Source: Amphibacillus sp052055485
GTDB taxonomy: Bacteria > Bacillota > Bacilli > Bacillales > Amphibacillaceae
Reading direction: 5' to 3'
Length of the DNA: 64,000 bases
NCBI RefSeq assembly: GCF_052055485.1
Contig: NZ_CP197171.1
Location: 3,906,001 to 3,970,000, forward strand
The notes beneath the pieces were generated by a model. It had not been told where the DNA came from and ran no database searches. It saw nothing but the letters and a program-made list of their open reading frames with translations. Made by a program: the position numbers and the translations under genes. Within the stretch, counting starts at the first letter, position 1; each line of letters starts with the position of its first letter. Positions 53,643 to 63,378 of this stretch are shown piece after piece.

Positions 53643-54384
53643 TATATTCTTCCTTTCTATTTCTAAAGCTATTCTCATTATAGCTTTTATTAAGCAAGAA
53701 TAAAAATATTTTTACTTTTCACTAAATAAAACGAAACTTCAATCAGTGGGAGTTTTCGCTCTTCTCCCACTGAATGTTTAGTTGAGTGATTCAGGACATT
53801 AGCGTCCGTTATCTCCCGCCTAAATAAAATTACTTCTTTCTTCTATTTTGAGGCGGGAGTTTTACGGACGGTTATCTGTGATAAAGTGTAAATAAAAAAC
53901 TTCTTTCAAATTATTCATCACAGAACATGACGTATATCATTAACCTTTATCTAATTAAATTTTTTTAAACTCACCTAAAAAGTGAATAAGTTAGACCTCA
54001 AATATCTAAAAACACTTAGTTCTATTGGGAAAAATGCAAGTTGAAAATCCATTTAGTCAAGTGTTTTGGGTTTGATTGATAGCCGAAAGCAGGCTAATTG
54101 AGTCATACCTTATAACACAGCTTTTGATGGGAGAAATAATCATACATAGGAATGCTCTTGTGCCATCACACTGAAAATAAATGCCCTTTTTATTCCGAAT
54201 GCTAGTCCCAACACCTAAATAATCTACATCTTGTAGTTCTCTATACCTGTAGAAAGCGGATAGTCTTCAGCTGACACTTCTATCGTATGACTAAGCTAAC
54301 TTTCTTATCCTCATGAGAAAGTTACAGAAAAATTAACCTCAACTAAATATATCCTGCTCAGAAATAATTCAATAGCACATTTTT
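53643..54384. other. Non-coding region with a structured dispersed repeat
   Basis: No gene in about 740 bases. At 53728-53885 lies the fullest copy of a dispersed module: GAAACTTCAATCAGTGGGAG, its partner CTTCTCCCACTGAATG (a strong stem), CCGTTATCTCCCGCC pairing with GGCGGGAGTTTTACGGACGG, then TTATCTGTGATAAA. The module is about 155 nt long and appears able to fold into two long hairpins. Beyond it, up to the intron end, I see nothing. Confidence 0.55.
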
Positions 54385-54459
54385 ATCGAGTAGAGGGAAA
54401 AGCTAAGTAGCTTTCCGCCCCTCTCACACCACCGTACGTACGGTTCCGTATACGGCGGT

Positions 54460-55149
54460 TCAATAGTTTGAGTGTACGAACTGGTATTGAAGAGCGATAT
54501 CTTTATATCCTCTCGATGCCAGTTCTTTATCTGTCAAGGAACGATGGAGTACATAGCTACCAGATATGACCCAGTAGCCTTTTCTTGTATTCGACCATTC
54601 ATAAGCTTTCCGTTTATCGATACCTAGATGAATTAGATTCTTTCTCTTTGTGCGTGGATTTTTCCACTGTTTCCAGATACATTGTCTAATCCTTCGCTTC
54701 AGCCACCCGTTTAGATTCTTCATAAATCCTTTCATTTCTCCTATGCCATAGTAGTTTATCCACCCTGTCATAAGCTGCTGGATTTCTTTTAGAATCACAT
54801 CGATACTTCGTCCACGATTACGTTTGGTAATCCGTCTAAGTTTCTGTTTAACGGTTACTTTTGCTTTATAATGGGGACGGATTTGAACACCTTTCTTTGT
54901 AACGAGGAGACAGAAGCCTAGAAACTTTCGTTTCAAAGGGCTGCCCACCGCACTCTTTTCCCGATTCACTGTAAGACTCAAATCCGTCTCGAGAAATTTC
55001 GTAATACTTTTCATTACTCGCTGACCTGCTCTTTTACTTTTTACATAAATGTTACAGTCATCTGCGTAACGCACGAATCGATGTCCTCGTTTCTCCAATA
55101 GCTGGTCTAATTCGTTTAAGTAAATATTACTGAGTAACGGAGACAGGTT
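54460..55149 (-). pseudogene. Group II intron reverse transcriptase, 3' half (copy 2)
   Basis: 229 codons from 'NLSPLLSNIYLNELD' through 'RYADDCNIY' to the maturase end. It matches 28055-28744 except for NLNGWLK in place of NLNEWLK. It is separated from its 5' half (58625-59323) by the inverted RIT. The domain V hairpin follows at about 54428-54459. Confidence 0.9.
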
Positions 55150-55155
55150 TCCCCC
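55150..55155 (-). other. RIT junction core, Gly-Gly codons GGG GGA (copy 2, 3' side)
   Basis: Minus-strand GGGGGA between CTTTGCATAA and AACCTG, as in copy 1. The core on the other side of this copy is different (GGTGGT and GGCGGA). Confidence 0.75.
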
Positions 55156-55294
55156 TTATGCAAAGAAAGTAATTATGCGAAGTATGTAATAGAATCCCTG
55201 AGAAATCAATAGTTACAATCAATTTACTTTGCATAATATCCGGAAATGATAATAAGGGCTTAACGCTCAAATATCATTTTTGGAGGAATGTTTC

Positions 55295-56530
55295 ATGCAA
55301 AAGAGTCCATTGGATGAACTAATTCATGACTTGGAGAAGGAAATGTTGCGACTTGGTTATAGTCAAGGTACCATGCAGTTCTACCGCAGGAGATGGCAAA
55401 TGCTCCTGCATTTCGCTCAGGATCGAGGTGAAACCTACTATACAGAACAATTAGGTATCGATTTTATTGAAAAACATTTTCAAATTCTTGAGAAAAATTT
55501 TGAGCGCAGATTATCGCAGCCAGAAACACAAGAACTGCGTGTTATCCGGATGATTGGTAACTTTCAGTTACACCGTACTATCTTACGTCGATATTATAAG
55601 CACAAGGAAATTTTGACGGATGACTATTATATTGAGCTAAGTCATCAGTTTAAGCAATATTGTGAGAATCAAAATTATTCTAAGGTAACTATCGACCACT
55701 ATGTCAAACAATCAGAACGGTTTATGGATTATCTTGTCTCTCAATCTGTAAATGCGTGCAAAGATATCAACCTCACTCTGATTAATGACTATATCAAAAC
55801 ATTAGCTGGTTATGCCTATAAAACGGTGGAACAAGTAATTTGTTCGATACGTGCTTTTTTCCGGTTTCTTTTGGAAATTGGTGAGACAGATAAAGATTTT
55901 GCCTCAAAAACACCGATGGTCCAAGCTAGAAAACAAACTCGTATTCCGTCTGTATGGACAAAAGATGAGTTAGAAAAATTAATCGCTGCCATTGATAAAG
56001 GAAGCCCAAAAGGCAAACGTGATTACGCCATTATTTTAATGGCAAGTTTTCTGGGTTTGCGTTGTACGGATATTAAAAATTTGAAAATGGAGCACTTCCG
56101 ATGGGAAGAAAAGCAGCTAGTCTTCACCCAATCTAAGACAAGAGAACCCCTATCTCTTCCCTTGACACCGGAGGTGGGCTGGGCCGTGATCGATTATCTC
56201 AAATACGGACGACCAAACATAGAAAGTCCCTACCTATTCGTCAAACACATGGCCCCGTTTGGTCCATTTTCAGAAGCCGATCATTTAAATCAACTGATTA
56301 GTAGATACATGGAACAAGCACGTATTCCAAAGTTGAAAAAACGAAGAGGTATGCATTCACTGCGACATACAATGGCTAGTATGCTTTTGGAAAAAGAAAC
56401 ACCGCTTTCCACCATTTCAGATATCCTGGGGCATATTGATACGAACTCAACAGCTGTCTATCTGAAAACAGACATCGAAAAGTTGAAAGAATGTGCGCTT
56501 GATTTTGAGGAGGTATCTGTCTATGAGTGA
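55295..56530 (+). CDS. Tyrosine recombinase, first RIT gene (copy 2)
   Basis: 411 residues, identical in sequence to the gene at 30819-32054. Catalytic Arg (GLRCTDIKNL), Lys (TQSKTREP), H-x-x-R (HSLRHT), His and Tyr (LGHIDTNSTAVYLK) are all intact. GGAGG lies 8 nt before the ATG. Since the sequence is unchanged from copy 1, the two insertions are recent relative to each other. Confidence 0.92.
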   Translation: MQKSPLDELIHDLEKEMLRLGYSQGTMQFYRRRWQMLLHFAQDRGETYYTEQLGIDFIEKHFQILEKNFERRLSQPETQELRVIRMIGNFQLHRTILRRYYKHKEILTDDYYIELSHQFKQYCENQNYSKVTIDHYVKQSERFMDYLVSQSVNACKDINLTLINDYIKTLAGYAYKTVEQVICSIRAFFRFLLEIGETDKDFASKTPMVQARKQTRIPSVWTKDELEKLIAAIDKGSPKGKRDYAIILMASFLGLRCTDIKNLKMEHFRWEEKQLVFTQSKTREPLSLPLTPEVGWAVIDYLKYGRPNIESPYLFVKHMAPFGPFSEADHLNQLISRYMEQARIPKLKKRRGMHSLRHTMASMLLEKETPLSTISDILGHIDTNSTAVYLKTDIEKLKECALDFEEVSVYE

Positions 56531-57509
56531 TATCCAATATAAAGGTCCTTTAAAAGAACACCTTCAAAATCACGTGGAATTGAAAAAAGCAGTAGGATAT
56601 AAATATGATACAAATGCTTGTCACCTTAAGCGTTTCGATCAATTTACATTGGAAAAATACCCTGATGCAATCGATTTAACAAAGGAAATTGTGTTAGATT
56701 GGTGCAGCAAAAAAACGTATGAGGCTCAGGCTAACCAATCTTCACGTGCATCCATCATGCGCCAGTTTGCGAAGTATATGGATTCTGTTGGAGCGAATGC
56801 TTATATTCTTCCTAAAGGATACTTTTCGAAAGGGCAACAATATACTCCGTATATTTATACAACGGAGGAACTTACTAAGTTCTTTACTGAAACCGAGAAA
56901 TGCAAGTACTGTTCCGAATGTCCGTATCAACATCTCATTATGCCTGTATTTTTTCGAATGATTTACATGTGCGGTCTAAGATCATCAGAAGCACGACTTT
57001 TAAAATTGGCTGACGTTGACCTTGAAAACGGCATTCTCATCGTCCATCAATCCAAGAAAGATAATAGTAGAATGATACCTATGTCAAAACCTCTAACCGA
57101 ACGCTGTCGGCATTATTCAGATAAGGTACACCAATTTTCAAAAGTCGAAGACTATTATTTCCCTGCTTTTGGTGGAAAACCGATGACTATAGGAAATGTA
57201 TATAAGAACTTTCGCAAATTTCTATGGGGTGCCAATATTTCGCACGGCGGCAGAGGGAAAGGTCCTCGTGTTCATGATTTTCGACATACTTATGCCGTTC
57301 ACTGCCTAAAAAAATGGACGGAACAGGAAAAAGATTTAACAGCTTACCTTCCGGTACTGAAAACATATATGGGACACGATACGTTTGAAGAAACCGCCTA
57401 TTACTTGCGCATGACTGCCGATGTGTTTCCGAATATTACTTTAAAATTGGAAACACAATTTCCGAAGGTGATTCCGGTACTGGGAGGCGATGTGGTTGAA
57501 ACCGACTGA
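56523..57509 (+). CDS. Tyrosine recombinase, second RIT gene (copy 2)
   Basis: 328 residues, identical to the gene at 29840-30826, with intact Arg (CGLRSSEARLL), Lys, 'HDFRHTYAVH', 'MGHDTFEETAYYLR' and the CKYCSEC knuckle. The start overlaps the first gene's stop by 8 nt, giving coupled translation. Confidence 0.92.
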   Translation: MSDIQYKGPLKEHLQNHVELKKAVGYKYDTNACHLKRFDQFTLEKYPDAIDLTKEIVLDWCSKKTYEAQANQSSRASIMRQFAKYMDSVGANAYILPKGYFSKGQQYTPYIYTTEELTKFFTETEKCKYCSECPYQHLIMPVFFRMIYMCGLRSSEARLLKLADVDLENGILIVHQSKKDNSRMIPMSKPLTERCRHYSDKVHQFSKVEDYYFPAFGGKPMTIGNVYKNFRKFLWGANISHGGRGKGPRVHDFRHTYAVHCLKKWTEQEKDLTAYLPVLKTYMGHDTFEETAYYLRMTADVFPNITLKLETQFPKVIPVLGGDVVETD

Positions 57510-58509
57510 TTTTGCCAAACATCTCACGAACTTTCTTTCAAGTTACTTGCCATCCCAGAAAAATGTGAGTAAAAACACCATTCACTCCTATCGGGATACA
57601 TTTAAACTCTTAATTAGGTATTGTCAAGAAACGAAAAATATACCAGCAGAACGAATAACGATGAGCGTTCTTTCGAATGGCTTACTGATAGAATTCCTAG
57701 AATGGTTGGAGAAAGAGCGAAAATGTAGCATTTCTACCCGAAACCAAAGACTTTCCGCCATTCATTCCTTTTTCCGATACGTACAGGCTGAAGAGCCCGA
57801 TGGGCTCTTTCACTTCCAAAAAGTCATCGCCATCCCAACTAAAAAGGTAAAGAAAACAATGGTGGAGCACCTGACACCTGAGGCAATGAAACTTCTTTTA
57901 GAGCAGCCAGATAAACATTCCCTCAAGGGACGACGCAACCTGACACTCATGAGTGTGTTGTATGATACAGGAGCCAGAGTACAGGAACTAATTGATATTA
58001 CTGTCAGGGATGTCATTTTGGAGGTGCCGGCAGTCATTGTATTAAACGGAAAAGGAAATAAAATAAGACGTGTACCTCTTATGAAAAATACGGTATCGTT
58101 GTTGGAGCACTATATTGTTGAACATCAGCTCGATAAACCATGGAAAAATGAATATCCTTTATTCTCTAACAGCCAACATAACAAGCTTACCAAGGAAGGA
58201 ATAGCTTATATTATTTCAAAATATGTGGCAGAAGCACAAAAGTCTTCTACGATGATACCTGCAAAAGTAAAACCACATATGTTTCGTCATTCAAAAGCTA
58301 TGCATTTATTGCAAGCCGGCGTCAACTTAATATACATTCGTGATTTCCTTGGTCATGTGGATTTAAAAACAACTGAAATCTATGCCAGAACGGATACAGA
58401 GACAAAAAGAAAGGCTCTTGAAAATGTTTATCCGGATTTGATTAATAGCGATCTACCGGATTGGAATAGAGATCAAGCGCTTCTTTCTTGGCTTTCTGAA
58501 TTAAAATAA
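57490..58509 (+). CDS. Tyrosine recombinase, third RIT gene (copy 2)
   Basis: 339 residues, identical to the gene at 28840-29859, with intact 'GARVQELIDI', 'NGKGNKIRR', 'MFRHSKAMHL' and 'LGHVDLKTTEIYAR'. It ends about 80 nt before the element's terminus, within the subterminal repeats. The overlap of about 20 nt with the second gene implies coupled expression of all three enzymes. Confidence 0.92.
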   Translation: MWLKPTDFAKHLTNFLSSYLPSQKNVSKNTIHSYRDTFKLLIRYCQETKNIPAERITMSVLSNGLLIEFLEWLEKERKCSISTRNQRLSAIHSFFRYVQAEEPDGLFHFQKVIAIPTKKVKKTMVEHLTPEAMKLLLEQPDKHSLKGRRNLTLMSVLYDTGARVQELIDITVRDVILEVPAVIVLNGKGNKIRRVPLMKNTVSLLEHYIVEHQLDKPWKNEYPLFSNSQHNKLTKEGIAYIISKYVAEAQKSSTMIPAKVKPHMFRHSKAMHLLQAGVNLIYIRDFLGHVDLKTTEIYARTDTETKRKALENVYPDLINSDLPDWNRDQALLSWLSELK

Positions 58510-58598
58510 AATAGATATTATGCAAAGTAAATGGAAGAATAGCCCTTTATCCATAGGTTTTTTGAAGTTTACTTTGCATAACATAATACTTTGCATAA

Positions 58599-58624
58599 GG
58601 TGGTTTATGCGAAGCTTTGCATAA
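58599..58624 (-). repeat. Core GGTGGT plus inverted 20-bp mini-cassette (copy 2)
   Basis: GGTGGT (58599-58604) followed by TTATGCGAAGCTTTGCATAA (58605-58624), the reverse complement of the cassette in copy 1. It is followed by TCCGCC (58625-58630), i.e. GGCGGA on the gene strand. Confidence 0.75.
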
Positions 58625-59323
58625 TCCGCCTTGTGGTGTTCCTTCCTCCGATTTTTCAAAGATCCCATCAATCATGATTCCACTTAATAAATATTGTCTT
58701 ATCAAGCGTAGTACTCGTTTATCCGTTATCCGTTTTTCCACAAAGTGCATTAGTTTATCATGATTTACTGTATCGAAGTAGGCTTTCATGTCCAAGTCCA
58801 CCACATATTTGTACCCTTGTTCGTAGTACGATTTTGCCCGTATGATAGCTTGATGTGCACTACGTTTTGGACGAAACCCAAAACTATTATCGGAGAACGT
58901 CGGTTCAAATATGGGTTGTAATACTTGGTTTATTGCTTGTTGAAGCATTCGGTCCATAACGGTAGGAATCCCCAGCTTTCTTGTTCCACCATCTTGTTTG
59001 TCAATTTCAACCCGCAATACGGGCTGAGGTTTATATTTCTCAAGATGCAACTGTGTTAATAATTCTTCCCTATGTTCCCTCAAGTATGGAAGCAACTGGT
59101 CGTATGTCATACCATCTACTCCAGCTGCACCCTTATTTCTGACCACTTGAAGGTAAGCTTGATTCAGATTATCCCTTGACAGGATTCTTTCAAACAGATT
59201 GGATACACCATTTTGATTGTTCTTTTCACCATGAAAGGCACTATGCGCTTCGACATACCCTTCATGTTCCACACTATCTCTCTGTCGATAGCCAGATTCT
59301 CCTGTTTTCTGCAGTTCTCGCAC
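58625..59323 (-). pseudogene. Group II intron reverse transcriptase, 5' half (copy 2)
   Basis: 233 codons matching 32220-32918, from the GTG start to 'EEGTPQGG'. The last two Gly codons are GGC GGA here against GGG GGA in copy 1, so the coding meaning is kept while the core sequence differs. The frame then runs into the RIT. Its second half is at 54460-55149. Confidence 0.9.
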
Positions 59324-59756
59324 CTTTCACACCTCCTAGACTTTCAAAATTACTATTGTTTGGTCCTTCATGTTTTGGTCCTTTCACACTACTACGACCT
59401 CTGCTGACTTCTTGTGATTCACCACGATGTCACCATCTTGGTTGTGTCGGCTCGTTATCACTCAACTTATACGTCACCCTCACAAGACCTCCCCCGGTAA
59501 GAACGAAAACTTTCCTCCCACGTAACTGCTAGATTTACTGTATAGGTTTCGGGCAGTATTGGATTTTGTCTTGTTGCGCAGACTCATCCGACCTAAGCCA
59601 GCCTTCTATCTAGTTTCTGTTCGTCAGTTCGGGAGTTTGCGTCCAGCTTCCTTCAGCCACTACCTCACGATAGCCACCTTGCCTTTCGCTAACAGTTCCT
59701 ACTGCCAAGCCTGTAGTAGTCTCTCACCACCAAGCTTTCATTCATGCAGGGCGCAC

Positions 59757-59793
59757 ACAAAAAGAGCTATCGATAAATCGATAGCTCTTTCAT
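59757..59793 (-). terminator. Terminator of sspE, intron target
   Basis: Minus-strand stem AAAGAGCTATCGAT/ATCGATAGCTCTTT with a short loop and a TTTTTGT tail. The group IIC intron starts immediately afterwards. Confidence 0.88.
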
Positions 59794-59808
59794 TATTATT
59801 ATTGACTG

Positions 59809-59985
59809 TTATTGCTTATTTTGTTGCGATTTTTTATTTTGTTGTTTGACACGTTTTGTGTCAGTCTCAGAAGCAAACTCAGTTCCATATTGTCCTTGAC
59901 CTTGTTGTGCTTGCTGGTTTTGGCGTTTTACTTCCTCAGCATTTGTTTTGCCTGGGTTTTGGTTTTGATTTTGGTTTCTAGCCAT
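59809..59985 (-). CDS. sspE: Gamma-type small acid-soluble spore protein
   Basis: A 58-residue protein, MARNQNQNQNPGKTNAEEVK followed by a Gln/Asn-rich tail, with the germination-protease cleavage segment TEFASETD. This is the gamma-type SASP, an amino-acid store of the spore core degraded during germination; it does not coat DNA. The B. subtilis gene also lies beside the mutY region. The family usually has two repeats with GPR sites; here only one is present, so it is a short version. GGAGGTGAT precedes the ATG. Its presence shows that the host makes endospores. Confidence 0.92.
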   Translation of the reverse strand: MARNQNQNQNPGKTNAEEVKRQNQQAQQGQGQYGTEFASETDTKRVKQQNKKSQQNKQ

Positions 59986-60056
59986 TTGATATCACCTCCA
60001 CAACGTTTAATGTAACCATTTTTACAGAGGCTATTCAAAAAACAACATAAAATAAA

Positions 60057-61115
60057 TTACAATTGCTTAATGATCTTTTGATGCGGTACGGGGAAAGGAT
60101 ATTTGTCTAACTGTGCATGTTTAACAAGTTGTTGAGAGTTTCTTTCAAAAGCAATCGCATCTATTTTTAAATGAAAAACATCCATTGACCACGTGACGTG
60201 AGAAAAAATGTGTTTAATGGACTCTAATTGATCCATTTCAATAATATTTGTTTGAAACAATTCTTCTGCAAATGGAATTAGTAATTTTTGATCAATCTCC
60301 CCTTGTTCAACCATAGGAAATTGCCAAAGCCCTGCTAACAATCCAGTTTCAGGCCGTTTTTCAATTAAAATTTCCCCTGATTTATTTTCTAAAACAAACA
60401 CATAATAAGAAAAAGACTGTTGTTTTTTATTTTTTGATTTGACAGGATATTTAGTTTGACTATTTTGTTGATAAGCTTGACAATGCGCTTGAATCGGGCA
60501 AAGTTCACATTTGGGATTTTTCGGGCGGCAGACCAATGCTCCCAATTCCATCAAACCTTGATTAAAACTTGATGGATCTTCGGTTGAAATAATTTCTCTA
60601 ATCAATGCTTCAAATACCTTTTTTGTTTTAGCTTTTGCAATGTCTGCTTCAATTTCGAAAACCCTAGAAATAACACGCATGACATTTCCGTCAACAGCTG
60701 GCTCTGGAGCATCATAGGCGATACTCATAATCGCTCCCAATGTATAAGGACCAATTCCTTTAAGCTTGCTTAGCTGTTTACGATCCCTTGGAACCTCGCC
60801 ATTATATGTTTCTTTTACTTCTTGAACAGCTGATTGCAAATTGCGTGCTCTTGAGTAGTAACCGAGTCCTTCCCAAGCTTTTAAAACTTCTTGTTGGTCA
60901 GCGTCTGCAAGACTATTCGGATCAGGAAATTTTTCAATAAAGTTCTCGAAATATGGGATGACTGTATCCACTTGTGTTTGTTGGAGCATAATCTCTGATA
61001 CCCATACTTTATAAGGATCCTGATCTTCACGCCAAGGCAATTGACGTTTATTCTGCTCAAACCATTTAATTAAATCCGTTTGAAAAGCTTTTTTATTAAA
61101 AGAACTTATGTTCAT
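60057..61115 (-). CDS. mutY: A/G-specific adenine glycosylase
   Basis: A 352-residue base-excision repair enzyme that removes adenine opposite 8-oxoguanine. Visible features are 'RQLPWREDQDPYKVWVSEIMLQQTQVDTVIPYFENFI', the helix-hairpin-helix 'LSKLKGIGPYTLGAIMSIAYDAPEPAVDGNVMRVISRV' with the catalytic Asp, the 4Fe-4S Cys ligands 'CRPKNPKCELCPIQAHC', and a C-terminal MutT-like domain ('ILIEKRPETGLLAGLWQFPMVE') that reads 8-oxoG. ATG 61115 follows AAAGGGTG; a GTG three codons upstream is part of that site. Position next to sspE and the yfhP-like gene agrees with B. subtilis. Confidence 0.95.
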   Translation of the reverse strand: MNISSFNKKAFQTDLIKWFEQNKRQLPWREDQDPYKVWVSEIMLQQTQVDTVIPYFENFIEKFPDPNSLADADQQEVLKAWEGLGYYSRARNLQSAVQEVKETYNGEVPRDRKQLSKLKGIGPYTLGAIMSIAYDAPEPAVDGNVMRVISRVFEIEADIAKAKTKKVFEALIREIISTEDPSSFNQGLMELGALVCRPKNPKCELCPIQAHCQAYQQNSQTKYPVKSKNKKQQSFSYYVFVLENKSGEILIEKRPETGLLAGLWQFPMVEQGEIDQKLLIPFAEELFQTNIIEMDQLESIKHIFSHVTWSMDVFHLKIDAIAFERNSQQLVKHAQLDKYPFPVPHQKIIKQL

Positions 61116-61261
61116 AACTGTCACCCTTTATTTATGTTCTCGTATGATTATTAAAGTAAGGTTTAACCTGTTTAAAAAATGGCTACTAATAAGTATAGGT
61201 TATTTTTCAACTAAATTAAATGATATAGATAACTCAAAATAATTGAAAGGGGCCAGCATAA

Positions 61262-62242
61262 ATGGATACCGGAACCCACATCGCAATGGGAATTGCCATT
61301 GGCGGAATTGCTACAATTGATCCCATTGTACAACAAGATCCGATATTTTTCAGTGCTGTTATGGCTGGAACCATCATAGGCTCACACGCACCAGATTTTG
61401 ATACTATCTTAAAATTAAGGAACAATGCCGTTTATCTACGTCATCATAGAGGTATCACACATTCAATTCCATTAATGATTTTTTGGGGATTATTAATTTC
61501 AGGCGTCATTTACTTAATTGTCCCAGGTTTACCTTTTTTAAATATTTGGAGGTGGACTGCTTTAGCTGTATTTCTGCATATTTTTGTTGATCTTTTCAAT
61601 GCATATGGTACTCAAGCTTTTAGACCCTTCACCAAAAAATGGATTGGTCTTGGTTTCATTAACACATTTGACCCAATTATTTTTTCTGCACATATCATGG
61701 GTTTCGTTATTTGGTTACTGGGAGCAGATCCTGCAAAAACTTTTATCAGTATTTACTGTCTACTTTTTCTCTATTACCTAAAGCGTTTCTGGCAGAAAAA
61801 AGTACTGGAAAGAAAAATTCGCCTTTCCTATTCAGATGTTGAAGGAATCTTTACCTCACCAACAATTAATCAAAAGGTCTGGCGATTAGCCGTAACGACT
61901 AAGGATAAGTTTTATGTCGCACGAGCCATTGATGGAAATATTCAAATTGTCGATATGTTTGATAGGAAGCCCGTTCCAAATAATAAATTGATCAGAATAG
62001 CTAAATCAGATCCTAACGTATCAGCTTTTTTATCCTTCTCTAAGGTGTATCGCTGGGAACAAAGAGAATATGAAAATTATACAGAAGTGAGATTTATCGA
62101 CTTGCGCTATCGATCCAAGGATCATTATCCTTTCGTAGCTGTTGTTAAGATAACGAAAGATTATCGAATTCTCAAATCTTTTACAGGTTGGATTTTCTCT
62201 GAACAGAAACTTCAAGATAAATTATTAATAGAAGACATATAA
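61262..62242 (+). CDS. yfhP: YfhP/YdjM-type membrane-bound metal-dependent hydrolase
   Basis: A 326-residue membrane protein of the YdjM/LexA-regulated hydrolase family. The N-terminal part has the conserved His/Asp set 'DTGTHIAMGIAIGG', 'GSHAPDFDTILKLRNNAVYLRHHRGITHSIPL', then 'ALAVFLHIFVDLFNAYGTQAFRPFTKKWIGLGFINTFDP', with five membrane segments; the C-terminal 110 residues form a soluble domain. B. subtilis YfhP, which lies beside mutY, has this structure and has been described as a regulator of the neighbouring yfhQ-region genes. The true activity is unknown. AAAGGGG precedes the ATG. Confidence 0.85.
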   Translation: MDTGTHIAMGIAIGGIATIDPIVQQDPIFFSAVMAGTIIGSHAPDFDTILKLRNNAVYLRHHRGITHSIPLMIFWGLLISGVIYLIVPGLPFLNIWRWTALAVFLHIFVDLFNAYGTQAFRPFTKKWIGLGFINTFDPIIFSAHIMGFVIWLLGADPAKTFISIYCLLFLYYLKRFWQKKVLERKIRLSYSDVEGIFTSPTINQKVWRLAVTTKDKFYVARAIDGNIQIVDMFDRKPVPNNKLIRIAKSDPNVSAFLSFSKVYRWEQREYENYTEVRFIDLRYRSKDHYPFVAVVKITKDYRILKSFTGWIFSEQKLQDKLLIEDI

Positions 62243-62268
62243 ACACATCCATTGTGATGTGTTTTTCT
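62243..62268 (+). terminator. Terminator of the yfhP-like gene
   Basis: Stem ACACATC/GATGTGT with a CATTGT loop, then TTTTTCTTTC, directly after the stop codon. Confidence 0.8.
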
Positions 62269-62457
62269 TTCTGGTTAAATAAATGTTATTCTAATCAAAA
62301 AAGGATAGATGAAATTATCAGTATTGGATCTTAATAGGATATTATTTATATTTTGCCACCATTCGAACAAGTATGTAACCGGGAAACTTGACTTATTCTA
62401 ACTACCATTCTCCTTTGTCTACCTATTAATTTCTCTACTCTGATTTCATTCAGATCT

Positions 62458-63276
62458 TTAGTCTTTAATATATTGATCAACAAAATGCTCGATCTGATCC
62501 TGAGGGAATCCCTTTTGATAGAGCGCTCCTTTAACCTTTTGGATAAGAATATAACCTTCAGCTTTTGAACGGTATCGTTTTAAGACTTTTTCTCCTTGAT
62601 AGACAAGAGCCTCCCATTCTTGCTGTTCATCTTTCTCTAATTCCTTTGTTTGAATAGCACGCTCAATGACTGAATGTTGGAAACCTTTTTGAATTAATTG
62701 CTGTTTCATTTTTAGAAAAGCTTGTCTATGTGAACGTCGAGTTGATTTCTTTGTTTGCTTATCTAACCAATTTCTAATGAGTTCTACTTGCTCAGCTTCT
62801 TCATACTGCATTAAGGCATACTCAATTTGTTCATTCACTATTCCTTTTTGAACAAGCTCCCTCTTGATTTGCTCCGGCCCTTTAAAAGTTGTTTTTATTT
62901 TCGTAGATACATAGGCTTCTGCAAAAGCTTGATCATCCAGAATCTTTTGTTCTTTTAAACGATTGACAATGATGTGAATTTGCTCTTCTTCAACTTCCTT
63001 TTCAGTTAAATAAACGATTAACTCCTTAACCGAACGCATTCGATAACTTAAGTAGCTTAAAGCTTGGTTATATGCTTTATGCAGGTTATCTTTAGCCATT
63101 AACATATCTATTGTCGGCTGATCTAATGTTTGACCTTTTTTTAATCCTTCATTTATTAGCGTTTCTTCCTCAACACTAAAAGCATACCGTTCTTCTTTTT
63201 CTGCTGCTTCCTTAATAAAAATATTATAACGATTTTTATTATTCTTCTGTGTAGCTATCCTTGTGACTTTTGACAC
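62458..63276 (-). CDS. recX: RecA regulator RecX
   Basis: A 272-residue RecX protein that binds RecA filaments and limits or tunes their activity. It has three-helix repeats typical of the family: 'ALSYLSYRMRSVKELIVYLTEKEVEEEQIHIIVNRLKEQKILDDQAFAEAYVSTKIKTTFKGPEQIKRELVQKGI', then two further repeats. The length matches the long Bacillus-type RecX (YfhG). GTG start with AGAGGTGAT 5 nt upstream. It is near mutY/yfhP-like genes, as in B. subtilis. Confidence 0.92.
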   Translation of the reverse strand: MSKVTRIATQKNNKNRYNIFIKEAAEKEERYAFSVEEETLINEGLKKGQTLDQPTIDMLMAKDNLHKAYNQALSYLSYRMRSVKELIVYLTEKEVEEEQIHIIVNRLKEQKILDDQAFAEAYVSTKIKTTFKGPEQIKRELVQKGIVNEQIEYALMQYEEAEQVELIRNWLDKQTKKSTRRSHRQAFLKMKQQLIQKGFQHSVIERAIQTKELEKDEQQEWEALVYQGEKVLKRYRSKAEGYILIQKVKGALYQKGFPQDQIEHFVDQYIKD

Positions 63277-63378
63277 CTAGATCACCTCTCTTGATCATTA
63301 TATCATGTTAATTAGATTCAAAAAAAAGATATTATCGGCATGGATAACATCTAGAGTAAAAACTATTTTAATAGAAGA

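Larger units (their letters stand above)
55156..58598 (+). mobile_element. Recombinase-in-trio (RIT) element, copy 2
   Basis: 3,443 bp between TTATGCAAAG (55156-55165) and CTTTGCATAA (58589-58598). Gene content and sequence equal copy 1 read backwards: the left end here is the reverse complement of the right end there, and the other way round. Relative to the intron it is inverted, so its genes run opposite to the reverse transcriptase. Its outer junctions differ from copy 1 in the 6-bp cores, which argues for an independent insertion. Confidence 0.88.
54385..59756 (-). mobile_element. Group IIC intron, copy 2, interrupted by an inverted RIT element
   Basis: 5,372 bp, the same length as copy 1, with GTGCGCCC at the 5' end and CTCGAT at the 3' end. 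It begins right after the T-run of the sspE terminator, again the target type of class C introns. The sequence outside the RIT is almost identical to copy 1. Inside, the RIT element occupies exactly the same codons of the reverse transcriptase but in the opposite direction. The intron copies are 21 kb apart in direct orientation. Confidence 0.88.

Noticed and set aside
59812..60015. A 67-codon plus-strand hydrophobic open frame
   Set aside because: It is the antisense of sspE, whose protein motif and ribosome site are convincing.
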